The notes beneath the pieces are model-generated. The model saw only the letters and a program-made list of their open reading frames with translations, did no database searches and was not told the origin of the DNA. DNA of 64,000 nucleotides from Phenylobacterium sp. LH3H17 (GTDB lineage Bacteria; Pseudomonadota; Alphaproteobacteria; Caulobacterales; Caulobacteraceae): positions 2,361,001 to 2,425,000 of the forward strand of contig NZ_CP101283.1 in assembly GCF_024298925.1 (NCBI RefSeq). Direction: 5' to 3'. How positions within the stretch are numbered: the first letter of the stretch is position 1; each line of letters begins with the position of its first letter. This document shows positions 18,482-28,110 of the stretch, one piece after another. The translations under genes were made by a program, and so were the position numbers.

Positions 18482-20081
18482 CGCCGGGACGCATCAGCTT
18501 GGCCTTGCGCCCCTTGGGTGTGGGTCCGGCGCCGATCTTCAACTTGCCCACCGAGGCCAGTTTGGTCTTGGGCTTCACCTTGGGTTTCGGCTTGGCCTTC
18601 ACGGCCGGCGCATCGAGGTCCGCCGCCATGGCTGCGGCGGTGATTCCGGCGCGGGTGGCCGCGACGCCCTTGGGGGCTGCGGCCTTCTTGCCGATCTTGG
18701 GGGCGAACACCGGGGCCTGGGACCGCGGCTTGGGCCCACCCTTGTCCTCGCCCTCGGCATAGGGGTTCTTGTTCGACTTGACGGTGAGCCGCATGGGCAC
18801 ACCCGGCATGTCGAAGCTTTCGCGCAACGAGTTGATCAGGTAGCGCCGGTAGTGATCGGGCAGCTGGTCGGCGCGCGTGGCGAACAGCACGAAGGTCGGA
18901 GGCCGCGCTTTGGTCTGGGCCATGTACTTCGGCCGAACGCGACGACCGCCCACGGCCGGCGGCGGATGGCGCTCGATGGCCATGTGCAGCCAGTCGTTGA
19001 GGTCGCGGGTCTTGACCTTGGTCGACCAGTCCTTGTGGACCTTGATCACCGCGGGCATCAGCCGGTCCAGATGGCGTCCGGTCTCGGCCGAGAGCGCGAT
19101 GACCGGCGAACCGCGAAGCTGCGGCAGCAGCCGGCCGGCCTCCTCGATGAGGTATTTGAGCGTCGCGCCTTGGTCGGCCACCAGGTCCCACTTGGCCAGG
19201 CAGAAGACCAGCCCGCGCCCTTCCCGCTCGACTAGGTCGGCGATCTGCAGGTCCTGGATCTCGAAGGGGTGGGTGGCGTCCATCACCAGGATGACGATCT
19301 CGGCGAAGGTGATCGCCCGGATCGAGTCGTGGGTGGAAAGCTTCTCCAGGTTCTCCTGGACCCTGGCCTTGCGGCGCAGGCCCGCGGTGTCGACGAGGCG
19401 GATGGCCTGACCGTCCCAGGTCCAATCGACGGAGATGGCGTCGCGGGTGATGCCGGCCTCCGGGCCGGTCAGCAGGCGATCCTCACCGATCAGCTTGTTG
19501 ACCAAGGTCGACTTGCCTGCGTTCGGGCGGCCGACGATGGCGATGCGAATCGGCTTGTCGGCCTCCTCGGCGGCCTCCTCGTCATCGTCCGGCTGGACGG
19601 CCAGCAGCGCCTGGAAGAGGTCCGCCATGCCCTCGCCGTGCTCGGCGGAGATGGCGACGGGCTCGCCCAGGCCCAGGCCGAAGGCCTCCATGACGCCGAC
19701 GTCGCTAGCCTTGCTCTCGGCTTTGTTGGCCGCGACGATCACCGGCTTGTCGTGCTTTCGCAGGATCTCGGCGAACACCTCGTCCATCGGGGTCACGCCA
19801 TCGCGGGCATCGATGACGAACAGAGCCACGTCGGCTTCGGCGATGGCGAGCTCGGTCTGCTGGCGCATCCGGGATTCGAGGCTGTCGTCGGTGACGTCCT
19901 CGAAGCCGGCGGTGTCGATCAGTTCCAGGTCCAGGTCGCCGATCCGGCCCGTGCCATAGCGCCGGTCGCGGGTGACCCCCGGCTGGTCGTCGACAATGGC
20001 GAGCTTGCGCCCGGCCAGCCGATTGAACAGCGTGGACTTCCCGACATTGGGACGCCCGACAATGGCTAGTCGCATCGGCAT
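18429..20081 (-). CDS. der: Ribosome biogenesis GTPase Der (EngA)
   Basis: Tandem-GTPase assembly factor of the 50S subunit. 550 aa: G1 motifs GRPNVGKST (about residues 8-16) and GRPNAGKST (about 185-193) mark the two G domains, followed by the KH-like domain to about 450. The last ~100 residues form a Lys/Pro/Ala-rich tail, longer than the ~490-residue E. coli protein. It ends inside the convergent dehydrogenase gene. Upstream, bamB ends 14 nt before its start, giving yfgM-bamB-der. Confidence 0.96.
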   Translation of the reverse strand: MPMRLAIVGRPNVGKSTLFNRLAGRKLAIVDDQPGVTRDRRYGTGRIGDLDLELIDTAGFEDVTDDSLESRMRQQTELAIAEADVALFVIDARDGVTPMDEVFAEILRKHDKPVIVAANKAESKASDVGVMEAFGLGLGEPVAISAEHGEGMADLFQALLAVQPDDDEEAAEEADKPIRIAIVGRPNAGKSTLVNKLIGEDRLLTGPEAGITRDAISVDWTWDGQAIRLVDTAGLRRKARVQENLEKLSTHDSIRAITFAEIVILVMDATHPFEIQDLQIADLVEREGRGLVFCLAKWDLVADQGATLKYLIEEAGRLLPQLRGSPVIALSAETGRHLDRLMPAVIKVHKDWSTKVKTRDLNDWLHMAIERHPPPAVGGRRVRPKYMAQTKARPPTFVLFATRADQLPDHYRRYLINSLRESFDMPGVPMRLTVKSNKNPYAEGEDKGGPKPRSQAPVFAPKIGKKAAAPKGVAATRAGITAAAMAADLDAPAVKAKPKPKVKPKTKLASVGKLKIGAGPTPKGRKAKLMRPGVKPKRASRPPPSRKSGR

Positions 20082-20095
20082 GGCGTCACGTTTCG

Positions 20096-21499
20096 CTAGC
20101 GCAGCGCGATGAGTTGAGCCTCATCCGTCACGACAAAGATGGTCCCGTTCACCGCGATCGGGCCGATCAGGGTGGGGGATCCAAGGTTCATGGTCTTCTC
20201 GACCTCGCCGGTCTTGGCGTTGATCGCCACCAGCTCACCGCTGGTGCCGGCCAGGACGATCCGATTCGAGGCCAGGATCGGGCTCGACCAGACCGGGCGG
20301 GTCGAATAGTTCTTCCGGCCCAGGAATTTCATCCCGAACAGGCCGCCCTTGGACTGCTCGCGCCCGACGCCCAGGTCGCGGATCCAGTAGATCTGGCCGC
20401 TCTCACGGGCGACGCAGATCACCTCGCCGGACTTCGACACCACATAGACCACATCGCCGGCCGGCCATGGCGTGGTGATGCCGGTCACCGGCAGGCTCCA
20501 GCGCGCCTGGCCAGTGCGAAGGTCGGTGGCGGCGAACACACCCGAGTGGCTGACCGCGAAGACGTCGCCCTGGTAGATCACCGGGCGGCCGGGGATGTCG
20601 CGGATCTCGGACAGCGCGTTGTTACGGTTGGCGCGGCTGAGAGCTTCGTTCCAAAGGTCGTTGCCGTTCGCCGCGCGCAGCGCCACCAGTTCTCCGGAGC
20701 CGAAGGCCGCGACGACGGTGTCGCCCGAAACCGCGGGCGAGGAGGCCGCCAGGATGCGGGCCGATTCCGACAGGCCCTGATAGGTCCAACCGTCGGCGCC
20801 GTTGGCGGTGTCGAAGGTCAGCAGGGTGTTGTCCACGGCGACCACGAACAGTCGCCCACCCGAGACCGTGGGCGCGGCGTGGATCGGCTGTTCGGTCATG
20901 GTCTTCCAGACCACGGCGCCGGTGTCGGCGTTGAGCTGGGCGACGAAGCGATAGCCCGAGGCGACATAGAGCTTGCCGTCGGCCACGGCGAGACCGCCGC
21001 CGAAGGCTTCCTTGTCACGCTTGCTGCTGGGGCGGAGGTTGGCCTTCCAGACCTGGGAGCCGGACTGGGCGTCGAAGGCCGAGACCGTGGCCTCGCCATC
21101 CATGACGAAGACCTTGCCGTTGGCCGCCACCGGCGGGGCGGTGACGTAGGCGCCCTTGCCCGAGCCCTGGCCGAAGCCGCGCTTCCAGGCGATGGACAGG
21201 CCGCCGCCGGCCTCCGGATGGCCGACCGACTGCTCGGCCGTGCCGCCGGGCAGCGGCCACTCGGTGACCGTCGCCGGGGTCGGCAGGAAGAAGTCCGCGC
21301 CCTTGAGGGCCTCGGCGACTTCCAGCTTCTGGTCGGCCGCGACGATCGAGATGCGCTCGCCCTCAGAGGCGGTCTCGCCGGGAGCGTCGTCCCCGCCGCG
21401 GTTGAACGGGTTCAGCCTGTTGATCGTCGAGCAGCCGCTCACGGCCAGGGAGGCCGCGAGGAGCAGGACGAGCAGGCTGTTACGGCGAATAGACGTCAT
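20096..21499 (-). CDS. bamB: Outer membrane assembly lipoprotein BamB
   Basis: PQQ-type beta-propeller lipoprotein that assists BamA in outer-membrane protein insertion. 467 aa: signal peptide with lipobox AVSGC (Cys23), a short linker, then repeated WD-like blades from about residue 100 to the end (for example [14 protein letters not shown] and [14 protein letters not shown]). The position between a YfgM-like protein and der matches the conserved bam neighbourhood in proteobacteria. Its start overlaps the stop of the upstream gene by 4 nt (ATGA). Confidence 0.94.
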   Translation of the reverse strand: MTSIRRNSLLVLLLAASLAVSGCSTINRLNPFNRGGDDAPGETASEGERISIVAADQKLEVAEALKGADFFLPTPATVTEWPLPGGTAEQSVGHPEAGGGLSIAWKRGFGQGSGKGAYVTAPPVAANGKVFVMDGEATVSAFDAQSGSQVWKANLRPSSKRDKEAFGGGLAVADGKLYVASGYRFVAQLNADTGAVVWKTMTEQPIHAAPTVSGGRLFVVAVDNTLLTFDTANGADGWTYQGLSESARILAASSPAVSGDTVVAAFGSGELVALRAANGNDLWNEALSRANRNNALSEIRDIPGRPVIYQGDVFAVSHSGVFAATDLRTGQARWSLPVTGITTPWPAGDVVYVVSKSGEVICVARESGQIYWIRDLGVGREQSKGGLFGMKFLGRKNYSTRPVWSSPILASNRIVLAGTSGELVAINAKTGEVEKTMNLGSPTLIGPIAVNGTIFVVTDEAQLIALR

Positions 21500-22272
21500 T
21501 GGGGTCCAGGGGCTGGCTGTTGCGGCGCGGGCTGGGCTTGGAGCCCGGGCGGCAGGGCGCCCGGCGGAAGGGCGACGGCGGGCGGCAGGGCCAGGGCGGC
21601 CTTCACCGCGCCGGGCACGGCCTTGGCCGAACCGGAATCGATCAGGGCGATGGCGGCCTTGGCGCGCTGGCTGACGCCCTCGCCGCCGTCGACCATCAGC
21701 GACAGCACGGAGAACTCGGTCCGCGCGCCCGGCAGGTCGCCGGCCATGATCTTGGCGAAGGCCAGCGCTTCGCGCGCTTGGACCCGATAGGGGCGGCCTT
21801 CATCGGTGAGCGGCTTCAGGCGCGCCTCCATGTCCTTGTACGGGCTTGAGTCGAGCAAGGCGAAGGCGGATTTGAGGCGGGCGACGTCGCCCAGCACCGG
21901 GGTCGGCGCGGCCTCGGCGGCCTCGTCGAACAGCTTCACGGCCTCCGCGACCTTGCCGTCGGAGAGCTGGAGCCCGCCCAACTGCTGAAGGGCCAGCGAA
22001 CTGTAGGCCTTGGACGAGGACTTGCCGACCTCGCCCCACAGCCGCACAGCCTCGTTGCGGTCGCCGGAATTGAAGGCCTCGATGGCCGCGGCGTACTGGT
22101 CGGAGGCCTCGGTGTGGGCCTTGGCGCGATAGTTCTGATAGCCCCAGATCCCCAGGGCGACGACAAGGGCCAGCACCAGGGCCCCGCCGATCCACGGCAG
22201 GATTTTCAGCGCAAGCGCCTTGTAGCGGTCGGAGCGGAGTTGCTCCTCGACCTCTTCAAAGACATCAACCAC
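21496..22272 (-). CDS. YfgM-like tetratricopeptide membrane protein
   Basis: 258 aa: cytoplasmic N-terminus, one transmembrane helix (about residues 25-45), then TPR-like helical repeats (about 55-215) placed in the periplasm, and a Pro/Ala/Gln-rich tail. E. coli YfgM binds the SecYEG translocon and periplasmic chaperones; gene order (yfgM-bamB-der) suggests the same job here. The start MVDVFEEVEEQLRSDR is typical of the family. It overlaps bamB by 4 nt and heads the trio; the promoter probably lies in the 83 nt between it and the MFS gene. Confidence 0.88.
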   Translation of the reverse strand: MVDVFEEVEEQLRSDRYKALALKILPWIGGALVLALVVALGIWGYQNYRAKAHTEASDQYAAAIEAFNSGDRNEAVRLWGEVGKSSSKAYSSLALQQLGGLQLSDGKVAEAVKLFDEAAEAAPTPVLGDVARLKSAFALLDSSPYKDMEARLKPLTDEGRPYRVQAREALAFAKIMAGDLPGARTEFSVLSLMVDGGEGVSQRAKAAIALIDSGSAKAVPGAVKAALALPPAVALPPGALPPGLQAQPAPQQPAPGPQ

Positions 22273-22355
22273 GAAAGGGGACTCCGCGCGAAAGGGCGTT
22301 AGGGTTTTGAGCGGGGGAACCTATAGCGGCGGGACGTGCGCTGCAACGCTCGCAA

Positions 22356-23648
22356 TCAGTCGACCCAATCGCGCCTGATGACGCTGGCCGCGGCCACGAA
22401 AAGCAGCGCGCTCAGAAGGTAGAATCCCAGCCCGGAATAGATGGCGTAGCGCAGCGCCTCGGCGCCGAAGCGCGGCGTCAGCAGATCGGAGACCGCGCCG
22501 AAATAGTAGGTGCCCAGGCCCAGGCCGATCAGGTTGTTGACGAACAGGAAGCACGCGCTGGCCGTGGAGCGCGAAGCGGCCGGAACCAGGTGCTGGACGG
22601 CGTTGATCACCGGGCCCAGCCAGGCGAGGTTCAGGCCCTGGGGGATCAGGAACAGCACGAAGGCCACGGCCAGGGACTTGGCCCCGATGGCGAAGAAGAA
22701 GCATGGCAGGGCTAGCGCAAAGGCCGCCGCCGGGACCAGCAGGTAGAAGCGCTTGTCGCGGCCTCCCAGCCGGTCGCCCAGCCAGCCGCCGGCCCAGACC
22801 CCCGCCGTGCCGCCCACCAGGGTGATGGCGCCCAGGAACAGCGATCGGTCGACCAGACCCATGCCCAGGCTCCGCTCGAAGAAGGACGGTAGCCAGAACG
22901 ACACGCCGTAGCCGCACACCGACGACGCCGCGGCCGCGAGCGAGATGAGCCAGAAGCTGGGCTTCTTCAGCAGCAGGCCGAGCGCCCCCTTCGGCGGCGC
23001 GACCGGCTCGGCCTCGGGAATCGGCGCGCCGGCCTCGAGATCGGCCAGGCCGCGGCGAGGTTCGCGCACCACCAGGCGGAACACAGGCGCCAAAGCCACG
23101 CCCATCAGGCCCACGATGATGAAGGCCGCGCGCCAGTCGATGCTGGCGGCGATCAGGCCGCCGAACAGGATGCCCAGCGCGCTGCCCACCGGGATGCCGA
23201 AGGAATAGGCCGCCAAGGCGCGCGCGCGCTGTTCCTTGGGAAAATAGTCGGAGATCAGCGAATAGGCCGGGGCGACGCCGCCAGCCTCCCCTACCCCCAC
23301 GCCCATGCGGCACAGGAACAGGGACCAGAACCCACCGGCGAGGCCGCAGAGCGCGGTGAAGCCGCTCCAGATGGTCAGCGCCCCGGTCATGATCCAGGTG
23401 CGGCTCCAGCGGTCGGCCAGCCAGGCGATGGGAATGCCCAAGCCCGTGTAGAACAGCGCGAAGGCCAACCCGCCCATCAGGCCGAGCTGACTGTCGGTGA
23501 GGTTGAGATCCTTCTTGATGGAGCCGGCCAGGATTCCGAGGATCTGGCGGTCCAGGAAGTTGAAAGTGTAGGCGATGATCAGCAGCGCCAGCACCGCATA
23601 GCGGTAGCCGCCGCCCCGCACCGTCGCTCGCGCGTCCGTCGTGGCCAT
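22356..23648 (-). CDS. Spinster-type MFS transporter
   Basis: Major facilitator of 430 aa with 12 predicted helices. The N-terminal NFLDRQILGILAGSIKKDL segment and the motif A-like GLADRWSR-type loop (ADRWSRTW, about residue 79) match the spinster-like group common beside TonB receptors in Caulobacterales and Sphingomonads. Substrate unknown. It follows the TonB receptor by 65 nt that contain a strong terminator, so it may be partly independent. Likely inner-membrane partner of that receptor. Confidence 0.88.
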   Translation of the reverse strand: MATTDARATVRGGGYRYAVLALLIIAYTFNFLDRQILGILAGSIKKDLNLTDSQLGLMGGLAFALFYTGLGIPIAWLADRWSRTWIMTGALTIWSGFTALCGLAGGFWSLFLCRMGVGVGEAGGVAPAYSLISDYFPKEQRARALAAYSFGIPVGSALGILFGGLIAASIDWRAAFIIVGLMGVALAPVFRLVVREPRRGLADLEAGAPIPEAEPVAPPKGALGLLLKKPSFWLISLAAAASSVCGYGVSFWLPSFFERSLGMGLVDRSLFLGAITLVGGTAGVWAGGWLGDRLGGRDKRFYLLVPAAAFALALPCFFFAIGAKSLAVAFVLFLIPQGLNLAWLGPVINAVQHLVPAASRSTASACFLFVNNLIGLGLGTYYFGAVSDLLTPRFGAEALRYAIYSGLGFYLLSALLFVAAASVIRRDWVD

Positions 23649-23665
23649 GGTCGAGCCCTATCAGG

Positions 23666-23700
23666 AATCGAAAGGGCGCGGAGCCAATGGCCCCGCGCCC
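23666..23700 (-). terminator. Terminator between TonB receptor and MFS gene
   Basis: On the minus strand, an 8-bp GC stem plus a 3-bp inner stem separated by one mismatch, with an ATT loop, followed by TTTCGATT. It lies just after the receptor stop codon and should limit read-through into the MFS gene. Confidence 0.8.
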
Positions 23701-23713
23701 CTTGGAAGGAAGC

Positions 23714-25942
23714 CTAGAACTTGGCTTCCAGCGACAGGGTCACCGTACGCGGCGGGCCGTAGAATGCGCTCACCGAGTTGCCGAACAGCACGCCGGCCGA
23801 CTGCGGGAAGTTGTAGCCCCCGATACGGTAGACCTCGTCGCCGAGGTTCTTACCGTGCAGGCCGACGCGGTAGCGGTCGTCGGACGACGACCAGACCAGG
23901 CTGGCGTCCATCAGCCAGTAGGCCTCCTGGTCCAGGCTCGAGGCGATCTCGAACATGTTGAAGCTGCTGCGATAGGCGGCGCTGGGCGAGAAGCTGACCT
24001 TCCCGTGGTCGCCCATGTCGTGGATGTAGGTCAGGCCGAGGCTGCCGTTCCACTCGGGGGTGTTTTGGAACACCCGGCTGTCGGACAAGTCGCGCACCAC
24101 CGGCGGGAGAGTCGAGAGATCGAGAGCCCGATATTCGTCGAACTCCGCCTTGATGTAGCCCAGCGAGAAGTTGGCGCTGAGGCTGGAGGTGAAGGAGGCG
24201 ACGCCCTCAAGCTCGAAGCCCGACATGTGGCTCTTGCCGACGTTCAGCACCTGGCTGGCGATGGACGCGCCAACCGGGGTCTGCTGCGTGATCTGCTGGT
24301 CTTCGTACTTGCCGTAGAACACCGCGGAGTTGAGCGAGAGGCGACGGTCGAAGAAGTAGCCCTTCAGGCCCGCCTCGTATGAGTCGACGGTTTCGGGCTC
24401 ATACCCATTCACCGAGTTCGGGGTCAGGATGGCGTCGGCCCGCATGTCGAAGCCGCCCGACTTGAAGCCCTGGCTGTACGAGACATAGCCGGTCAGGTCC
24501 GGGTTGACCTCATAGCGCAGCGAGACCCGGGGCGTGAACTTCTCGAACGACTTCTCGTTGGTGAAGTTCGACCGCAACAGGCCGGGAATCGCCGTCGAGT
24601 TGCCGAACAGCGGGCTGGGCAGGCCGCTGAAGTTCTGGCGATAGACCTGGCCGGTCTTCTCGTCCTGGGTCCAGCGACCGCCCACCGATAGCGTCAGCGC
24701 GTCGGTCACGTCGTAGCTGACATCGGCGAACGCCGACCAGCTCTTGGTGTCGACGTGGCCCGCCGTGGCGATGGTCAGGTTGGCCTGGCTCACCACCGTA
24801 TCGAATGCGCCGGCCGCCGTGGCGTTCAGATAGAAGATGCCGGCCACGGCCTGCAGTCGGTCGCCCGTATAGAGCAGCTGCAGTTCCTGGCTGAACTGGT
24901 GGTCGTTGTAGCGGGCCGGAATGTCCAGGATCTGGGCCGGCAGGCCGTCGAAGTCGATGGAGCCTTCGGTCTCGCCCGCCCGGTAGGCGGTGATCGACTT
25001 GAGGGTCAGCACGTCGCTGACGTTCCACTGGGCGAGCAGCGAGACGCCGCGGGTCTCGACACGGTTGACGTCGCCGGAACCGGCGCGGGTGTCATAGACG
25101 CCGGGGAGCGGCGCGCCGCCGGCGATGGGGGCGCCCAGGAAATTCAGGGCCTGGACCTCGCGGTGGCCGTGGCGCGGATTGGACTTGTCCTGCACCAGAT
25201 CGCCGGAGAGACGGAAGAACAGCTGCTCGGACGGCTCCCACTCGAGGGTCGCTCGCGCGGCGCCGACGTCCTTATTGTAGTGTTCGGCGCCGGTGGTGAG
25301 GTTCGTGCCGTAGCCGTCGCGGTCGAACTTGGCCCAGGTGAGGCCGAGGCCCACCGTGTCGGAGACCTTCCCCTTGGCCGAGGCCACGAAGTCGCGTTGG
25401 CCGTAGGAGCCGAAGGCTCCCTTGAACTTCATCTCAGGCTCGCCCTGGATCTTGGCGGTGACGTACTTGATCGCCCCGCCGATGGTGTTGCGGCCATAGA
25501 GCGTGCCCTGGGGCCCGCGCAGCACTTCGATCCGCTCGATATCGAACACGTCCAGCACCGCGGCCTGCGGGCGGGCGACATAGACGTCGTCGATATAGAG
25601 GCCGACGCCCGGCTCGAAGCCCCAGAGCGGGTCCTGCTGGCCGACGCCGCGGATGAAGGAGATCAGGGTCGAGTTGGAGCCCCGCGCCACCTGGACGGTG
25701 AGGTTGGGCGTCGTCTGCTGCATTACGGTGAGGTCGGCCGCACCGGTGCGCTCCAGGCGCTCGGCGCTCACGGCGGTCACGGCGACCGGGACGTCCTTCA
25801 GGGACTCCTCTCGGCGGCGGGCGGTGACCACCATCTCCTCGACGGTCGTGCCATCGCTGTCCGGGGTTTGGGCCACGGCCATGGTCGTCATGGCCGACCA
25901 TGCCGCGCCCGCCAGGAGCGCCGCCTTCATCATGTTGTGCAT
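23714..25942 (-). CDS. TonB-dependent outer-membrane receptor
   Basis: 742 aa from the ATG at 25942, which follows GGGAGAG; an ATG at 25996 lies inside a palindrome likely to be an operator and is rejected. Signal peptide ends at AVAQ (about residue 25), a TonB-box-like VEEMVVTARRREE follows, then the plug (GPQGTLYGRNTIGGAI near residue 135) and the barrel, ending in KF with aromatic terminus. This is the FecA/FyuA-like group abundant in Caulobacterales for uptake of diverse organic compounds. Neighbours are a TetR regulator and dicarboxylate-type symporter upstream and an MFS transporter downstream, suggesting a dedicated uptake route; ligand unknown. Confidence 0.92.
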   Translation of the reverse strand: MHNMMKAALLAGAAWSAMTTMAVAQTPDSDGTTVEEMVVTARRREESLKDVPVAVTAVSAERLERTGAADLTVMQQTTPNLTVQVARGSNSTLISFIRGVGQQDPLWGFEPGVGLYIDDVYVARPQAAVLDVFDIERIEVLRGPQGTLYGRNTIGGAIKYVTAKIQGEPEMKFKGAFGSYGQRDFVASAKGKVSDTVGLGLTWAKFDRDGYGTNLTTGAEHYNKDVGAARATLEWEPSEQLFFRLSGDLVQDKSNPRHGHREVQALNFLGAPIAGGAPLPGVYDTRAGSGDVNRVETRGVSLLAQWNVSDVLTLKSITAYRAGETEGSIDFDGLPAQILDIPARYNDHQFSQELQLLYTGDRLQAVAGIFYLNATAAGAFDTVVSQANLTIATAGHVDTKSWSAFADVSYDVTDALTLSVGGRWTQDEKTGQVYRQNFSGLPSPLFGNSTAIPGLLRSNFTNEKSFEKFTPRVSLRYEVNPDLTGYVSYSQGFKSGGFDMRADAILTPNSVNGYEPETVDSYEAGLKGYFFDRRLSLNSAVFYGKYEDQQITQQTPVGASIASQVLNVGKSHMSGFELEGVASFTSSLSANFSLGYIKAEFDEYRALDLSTLPPVVRDLSDSRVFQNTPEWNGSLGLTYIHDMGDHGKVSFSPSAAYRSSFNMFEIASSLDQEAYWLMDASLVWSSSDDRYRVGLHGKNLGDEVYRIGGYNFPQSAGVLFGNSVSAFYGPPRTVTLSLEAKF

Positions 25943-25987
25943 CGTGTGTCTCTCCCAGGCCCGGCCGTTCGGACGGCGAGCATTGTT

Positions 25988-26011
25988 GAAATTCATCGTC
26001 GGACGAATTTC
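25988..26011. promoter_or_regulatory. 24-bp imperfect palindrome, candidate operator of the TonB receptor
   Basis: GAAATTC at 25988-25994 and GAATTTC at 26005-26011 are perfect 7-bp arms; 9 of 12 pairs match overall. It lies 46-69 nt upstream of the receptor start, where a promoter is expected, and the gene just upstream encodes a TetR repressor. Binding by that protein is an inference. Confidence 0.5.
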
Positions 26012-26073
26012 GGGGACATTGAGACTATTCGGGCGCGCGCCGCCAGGGGCGCCAGCGCCTCCCTGATCGCTTT

Positions 26074-26089
26074 TTAATCAAGTGATGAA
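26074..26089. promoter_or_regulatory. Second inverted repeat upstream of the TonB receptor
   Basis: TTAATCA-AG-TGATGAA, 6 of 7 arm pairs matching, in an AT-rich patch between the tetR stop and the receptor. The arms differ from those of the 25988 palindrome, so it may serve another regulator. Confidence 0.35.
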
Positions 26090-26106
26090 TTGGCGCCACA
26101 GCCGCG

Positions 26107-26805
26107 CTAGCTGGGCGCACGCTCTCCGACGATCGCCTCGAAACCGGCCGCGCAATAGTCGAACAACCGAGCCCGGACGGCGGCCAGGTCGGTCGAGCGG
26201 CAGAGCCCTTCGGAGAGCTGATCGATGCGGCCGGTTTCCGACAGGGCCAGCATCATCGAGCCGGTGAGGAACTGGTAGCCCCAGTAGAGGTCGGCCAGCT
26301 CAGCGCCCGGCATCGCCTTCTTCAGGGTGTCGATGAAGCGGTGGACAACGGGATCGAAGAACCGGTGCATGGTCTCTCCGCCCCAGGCCGGGGTGTTGTT
26401 CACCAGGGCTACCAGGCGGAAATAGTTCTTCCATCCCGGCTCGCCGGTCAGGGAGCGCTCGATCAGCGGACCGATGAAGGCCTCGATCACGCCGTTGGCG
26501 GTCATGGTCTCGGGGTGCGACGCCTCGTAGGCGGCCATGGCCTGCAGCCGCTCGGCGTTCACCACCTCGGCGCGGCGCGCGAAAACCGCGTCGAAGAGGT
26601 CGCGCTTGGAGCCGAAATAATAGTGGATCAGAGCGGTGTCGACGCCCGCCTCGGCCGCGACCTGCCGGGTGGTGACTCCATAGAAGCCTTGGCCGGCGAA
26701 CAGCAGTTCCGCGGCGTCGAGAATAGCGCCACGCAGGTCGGGCCCCTCCCCCTTTCGGCGGCGGCCGCGCGAGGCGGCGGTAGGACGCAGGACCGGGGTG
26801 GTCAT
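26107..26805 (-). CDS. TetR/AcrR family transcriptional regulator
   Basis: 232 aa. The N-terminal helix-turn-helix (about residues 25-70) contains TTRQVAAEAGVDTALIHYYFGSKRDLF in near-ideal TetR form; the C-terminal ligand domain resembles the group with a TetR_C region of unknown inducer. The start ATG overlaps the stop of the symporter gene by 4 nt (ATGA). It sits between two transport genes of the same strand and is the obvious candidate to control the receptor promoter 165 nt downstream, which carries two palindromes. Confidence 0.92.
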   Translation of the reverse strand: MTTPVLRPTAASRGRRRKGEGPDLRGAILDAAELLFAGQGFYGVTTRQVAAEAGVDTALIHYYFGSKRDLFDAVFARRAEVVNAERLQAMAAYEASHPETMTANGVIEAFIGPLIERSLTGEPGWKNYFRLVALVNNTPAWGGETMHRFFDPVVHRFIDTLKKAMPGAELADLYWGYQFLTGSMMLALSETGRIDQLSEGLCRSTDLAAVRARLFDYCAAGFEAIVGERAPS

Positions 26806-28058
26806 GGCTCGGCCCGCTTGTCGACGAGGCAGGTGACAGCCACATCGGCGGTCACATTGCCCACTGTTCGGAAGATGTCCGGGATGGTCTCGACCGCCAG
26901 CAGGATCGGCAGCAGTTCCAGAGGCACACCCATGATCAGACAGATAGGTCCGGTGGTGGTGAAGAAGGTGATCTGGCCGGGCAGCCCCACCGAGGCGAGA
27001 CTGATCACCGCGGCCACCGCTACACCCGCGATCAGCACCGCGGCGGTGAGGTCGACTCCGTAGACATGGGCGCAATAGATCGCCACGCCCAGATTGGCCG
27101 CCGGGCTGGTGATGCGGAACAACGACACCGCCAGCGGCAGGACCACGCTGCTGACCCGCTCCGGCGCGCCGAGCTGCGCCGCGCCGGCGATCATCGCCGG
27201 CAGCGAGGCGATGGAGGACTGGGTGGAGAAAGCGACCACCTGGGCCGGGGCCACGGCCCGGGCGAAGGCGAACAGCGGGACCCGGGCGGCGAGCGCGATC
27301 AGATAGGCCAGCAGGGTGATCGAGATGCAGACGCCCGAGAGCAACAGGATGTAGTGGCCGAGCGCCCCGGCGGCCCCGAACCCCGCCTTGGCCCCGACGA
27401 TGAAGGCCAGGGCCAAGACGCCCAGGGGGGCGACCCATAGCACCCACTGGACCAGCACCAGCATGGTGTCCATGACCGCCTCGAACAGTGCGATCAGCCC
27501 GGTCTGCAGGTCCGGCCGAATGCGAGTGGCCGCCAGGCCGAACAGCAGGGCGAACACCACCAGCGGGGCTATCTGGGCGGTGGCGGCGGCCTCGACGGGA
27601 TTGGTGGGGATGAAGGCGCGCAGCCAGGCGCCCATGGTCGGGAAATCGGGCACCTTGTCCGTGGAAGCTCCGGCTGCTTCACGCAGGCCAACTGTCGCTT
27701 CGACAGGCGCGGGCCAGGCCGCCAGCACCGCGCTCAGGGCCACGGCGCAGAAGCTGGCCGACAGCACGAGGAAGAGCGCGAAGAAGGCCAGCGACTTGGC
27801 GGCCGTTCCGCCCGCCGCCGCGGTGCCGGCCGCCGAGGCGATCCCCACCACCAGCAGGGAGAAGACCAGCGGAACGATGGTCATGCGCAGGGCGTCGAGC
27901 CATAGCCCGCCCACCGGCTCGGCCACCGACAGGATGTTGTCGAGGAACGAGGCCTCGGCCAGCGCCGCGCCCAAGATCAGGCCGACCACGAGGCTGGCCA
28001 GGATGCGCAGGGTCGATTGGCCGGCGGCGGCGCGGAGCGAGGAAACAAACGAGGCCAT
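26802..28058 (-). CDS. Dicarboxylate/amino acid:cation symporter
   Basis: DAACS-family (GltP/DctA-like) secondary transporter, 418 aa, with about eight helices and two re-entrant loops. The serine-rich motif appears as FSTQSSIASLPAMI (about residue 276) and the second hairpin region as ASVGLPGQITFFTTTGPI (about 365). Such proteins import C4-dicarboxylates, glutamate or aspartate with Na+ or H+. It overlaps tetR downstream. A 12-bp palindrome lies 31 nt upstream of its start. Confidence 0.9.
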   Translation of the reverse strand: MASFVSSLRAAAGQSTLRILASLVVGLILGAALAEASFLDNILSVAEPVGGLWLDALRMTIVPLVFSLLVVGIASAAGTAAAGGTAAKSLAFFALFLVLSASFCAVALSAVLAAWPAPVEATVGLREAAGASTDKVPDFPTMGAWLRAFIPTNPVEAAATAQIAPLVVFALLFGLAATRIRPDLQTGLIALFEAVMDTMLVLVQWVLWVAPLGVLALAFIVGAKAGFGAAGALGHYILLLSGVCISITLLAYLIALAARVPLFAFARAVAPAQVVAFSTQSSIASLPAMIAGAAQLGAPERVSSVVLPLAVSLFRITSPAANLGVAIYCAHVYGVDLTAAVLIAGVAVAAVISLASVGLPGQITFFTTTGPICLIMGVPLELLPILLAVETIPDIFRTVGNVTADVAVTCLVDKRAEP

Positions 28059-28088
28059 CGCCCGAACCTAGAGCGTTCGCGGGGCTTG

Positions 28089-28100
28089 GAAACCGGTTTC
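28089..28100. promoter_or_regulatory. 12-bp palindrome upstream of the symporter
   Basis: GAAACCGGTTTC, a perfect palindrome in the 52 nt between the DUF3501 stop and the symporter start. It may be an operator or the stem of a weak terminator. Confidence 0.3.
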
Positions 28101-28110
28101 GCGCGCAACC

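Noticed and set aside
24755..26077. Plus-strand open frame opposite the second TonB receptor
   Set aside because: Composition shadow with no motif; it also covers the predicted operators.
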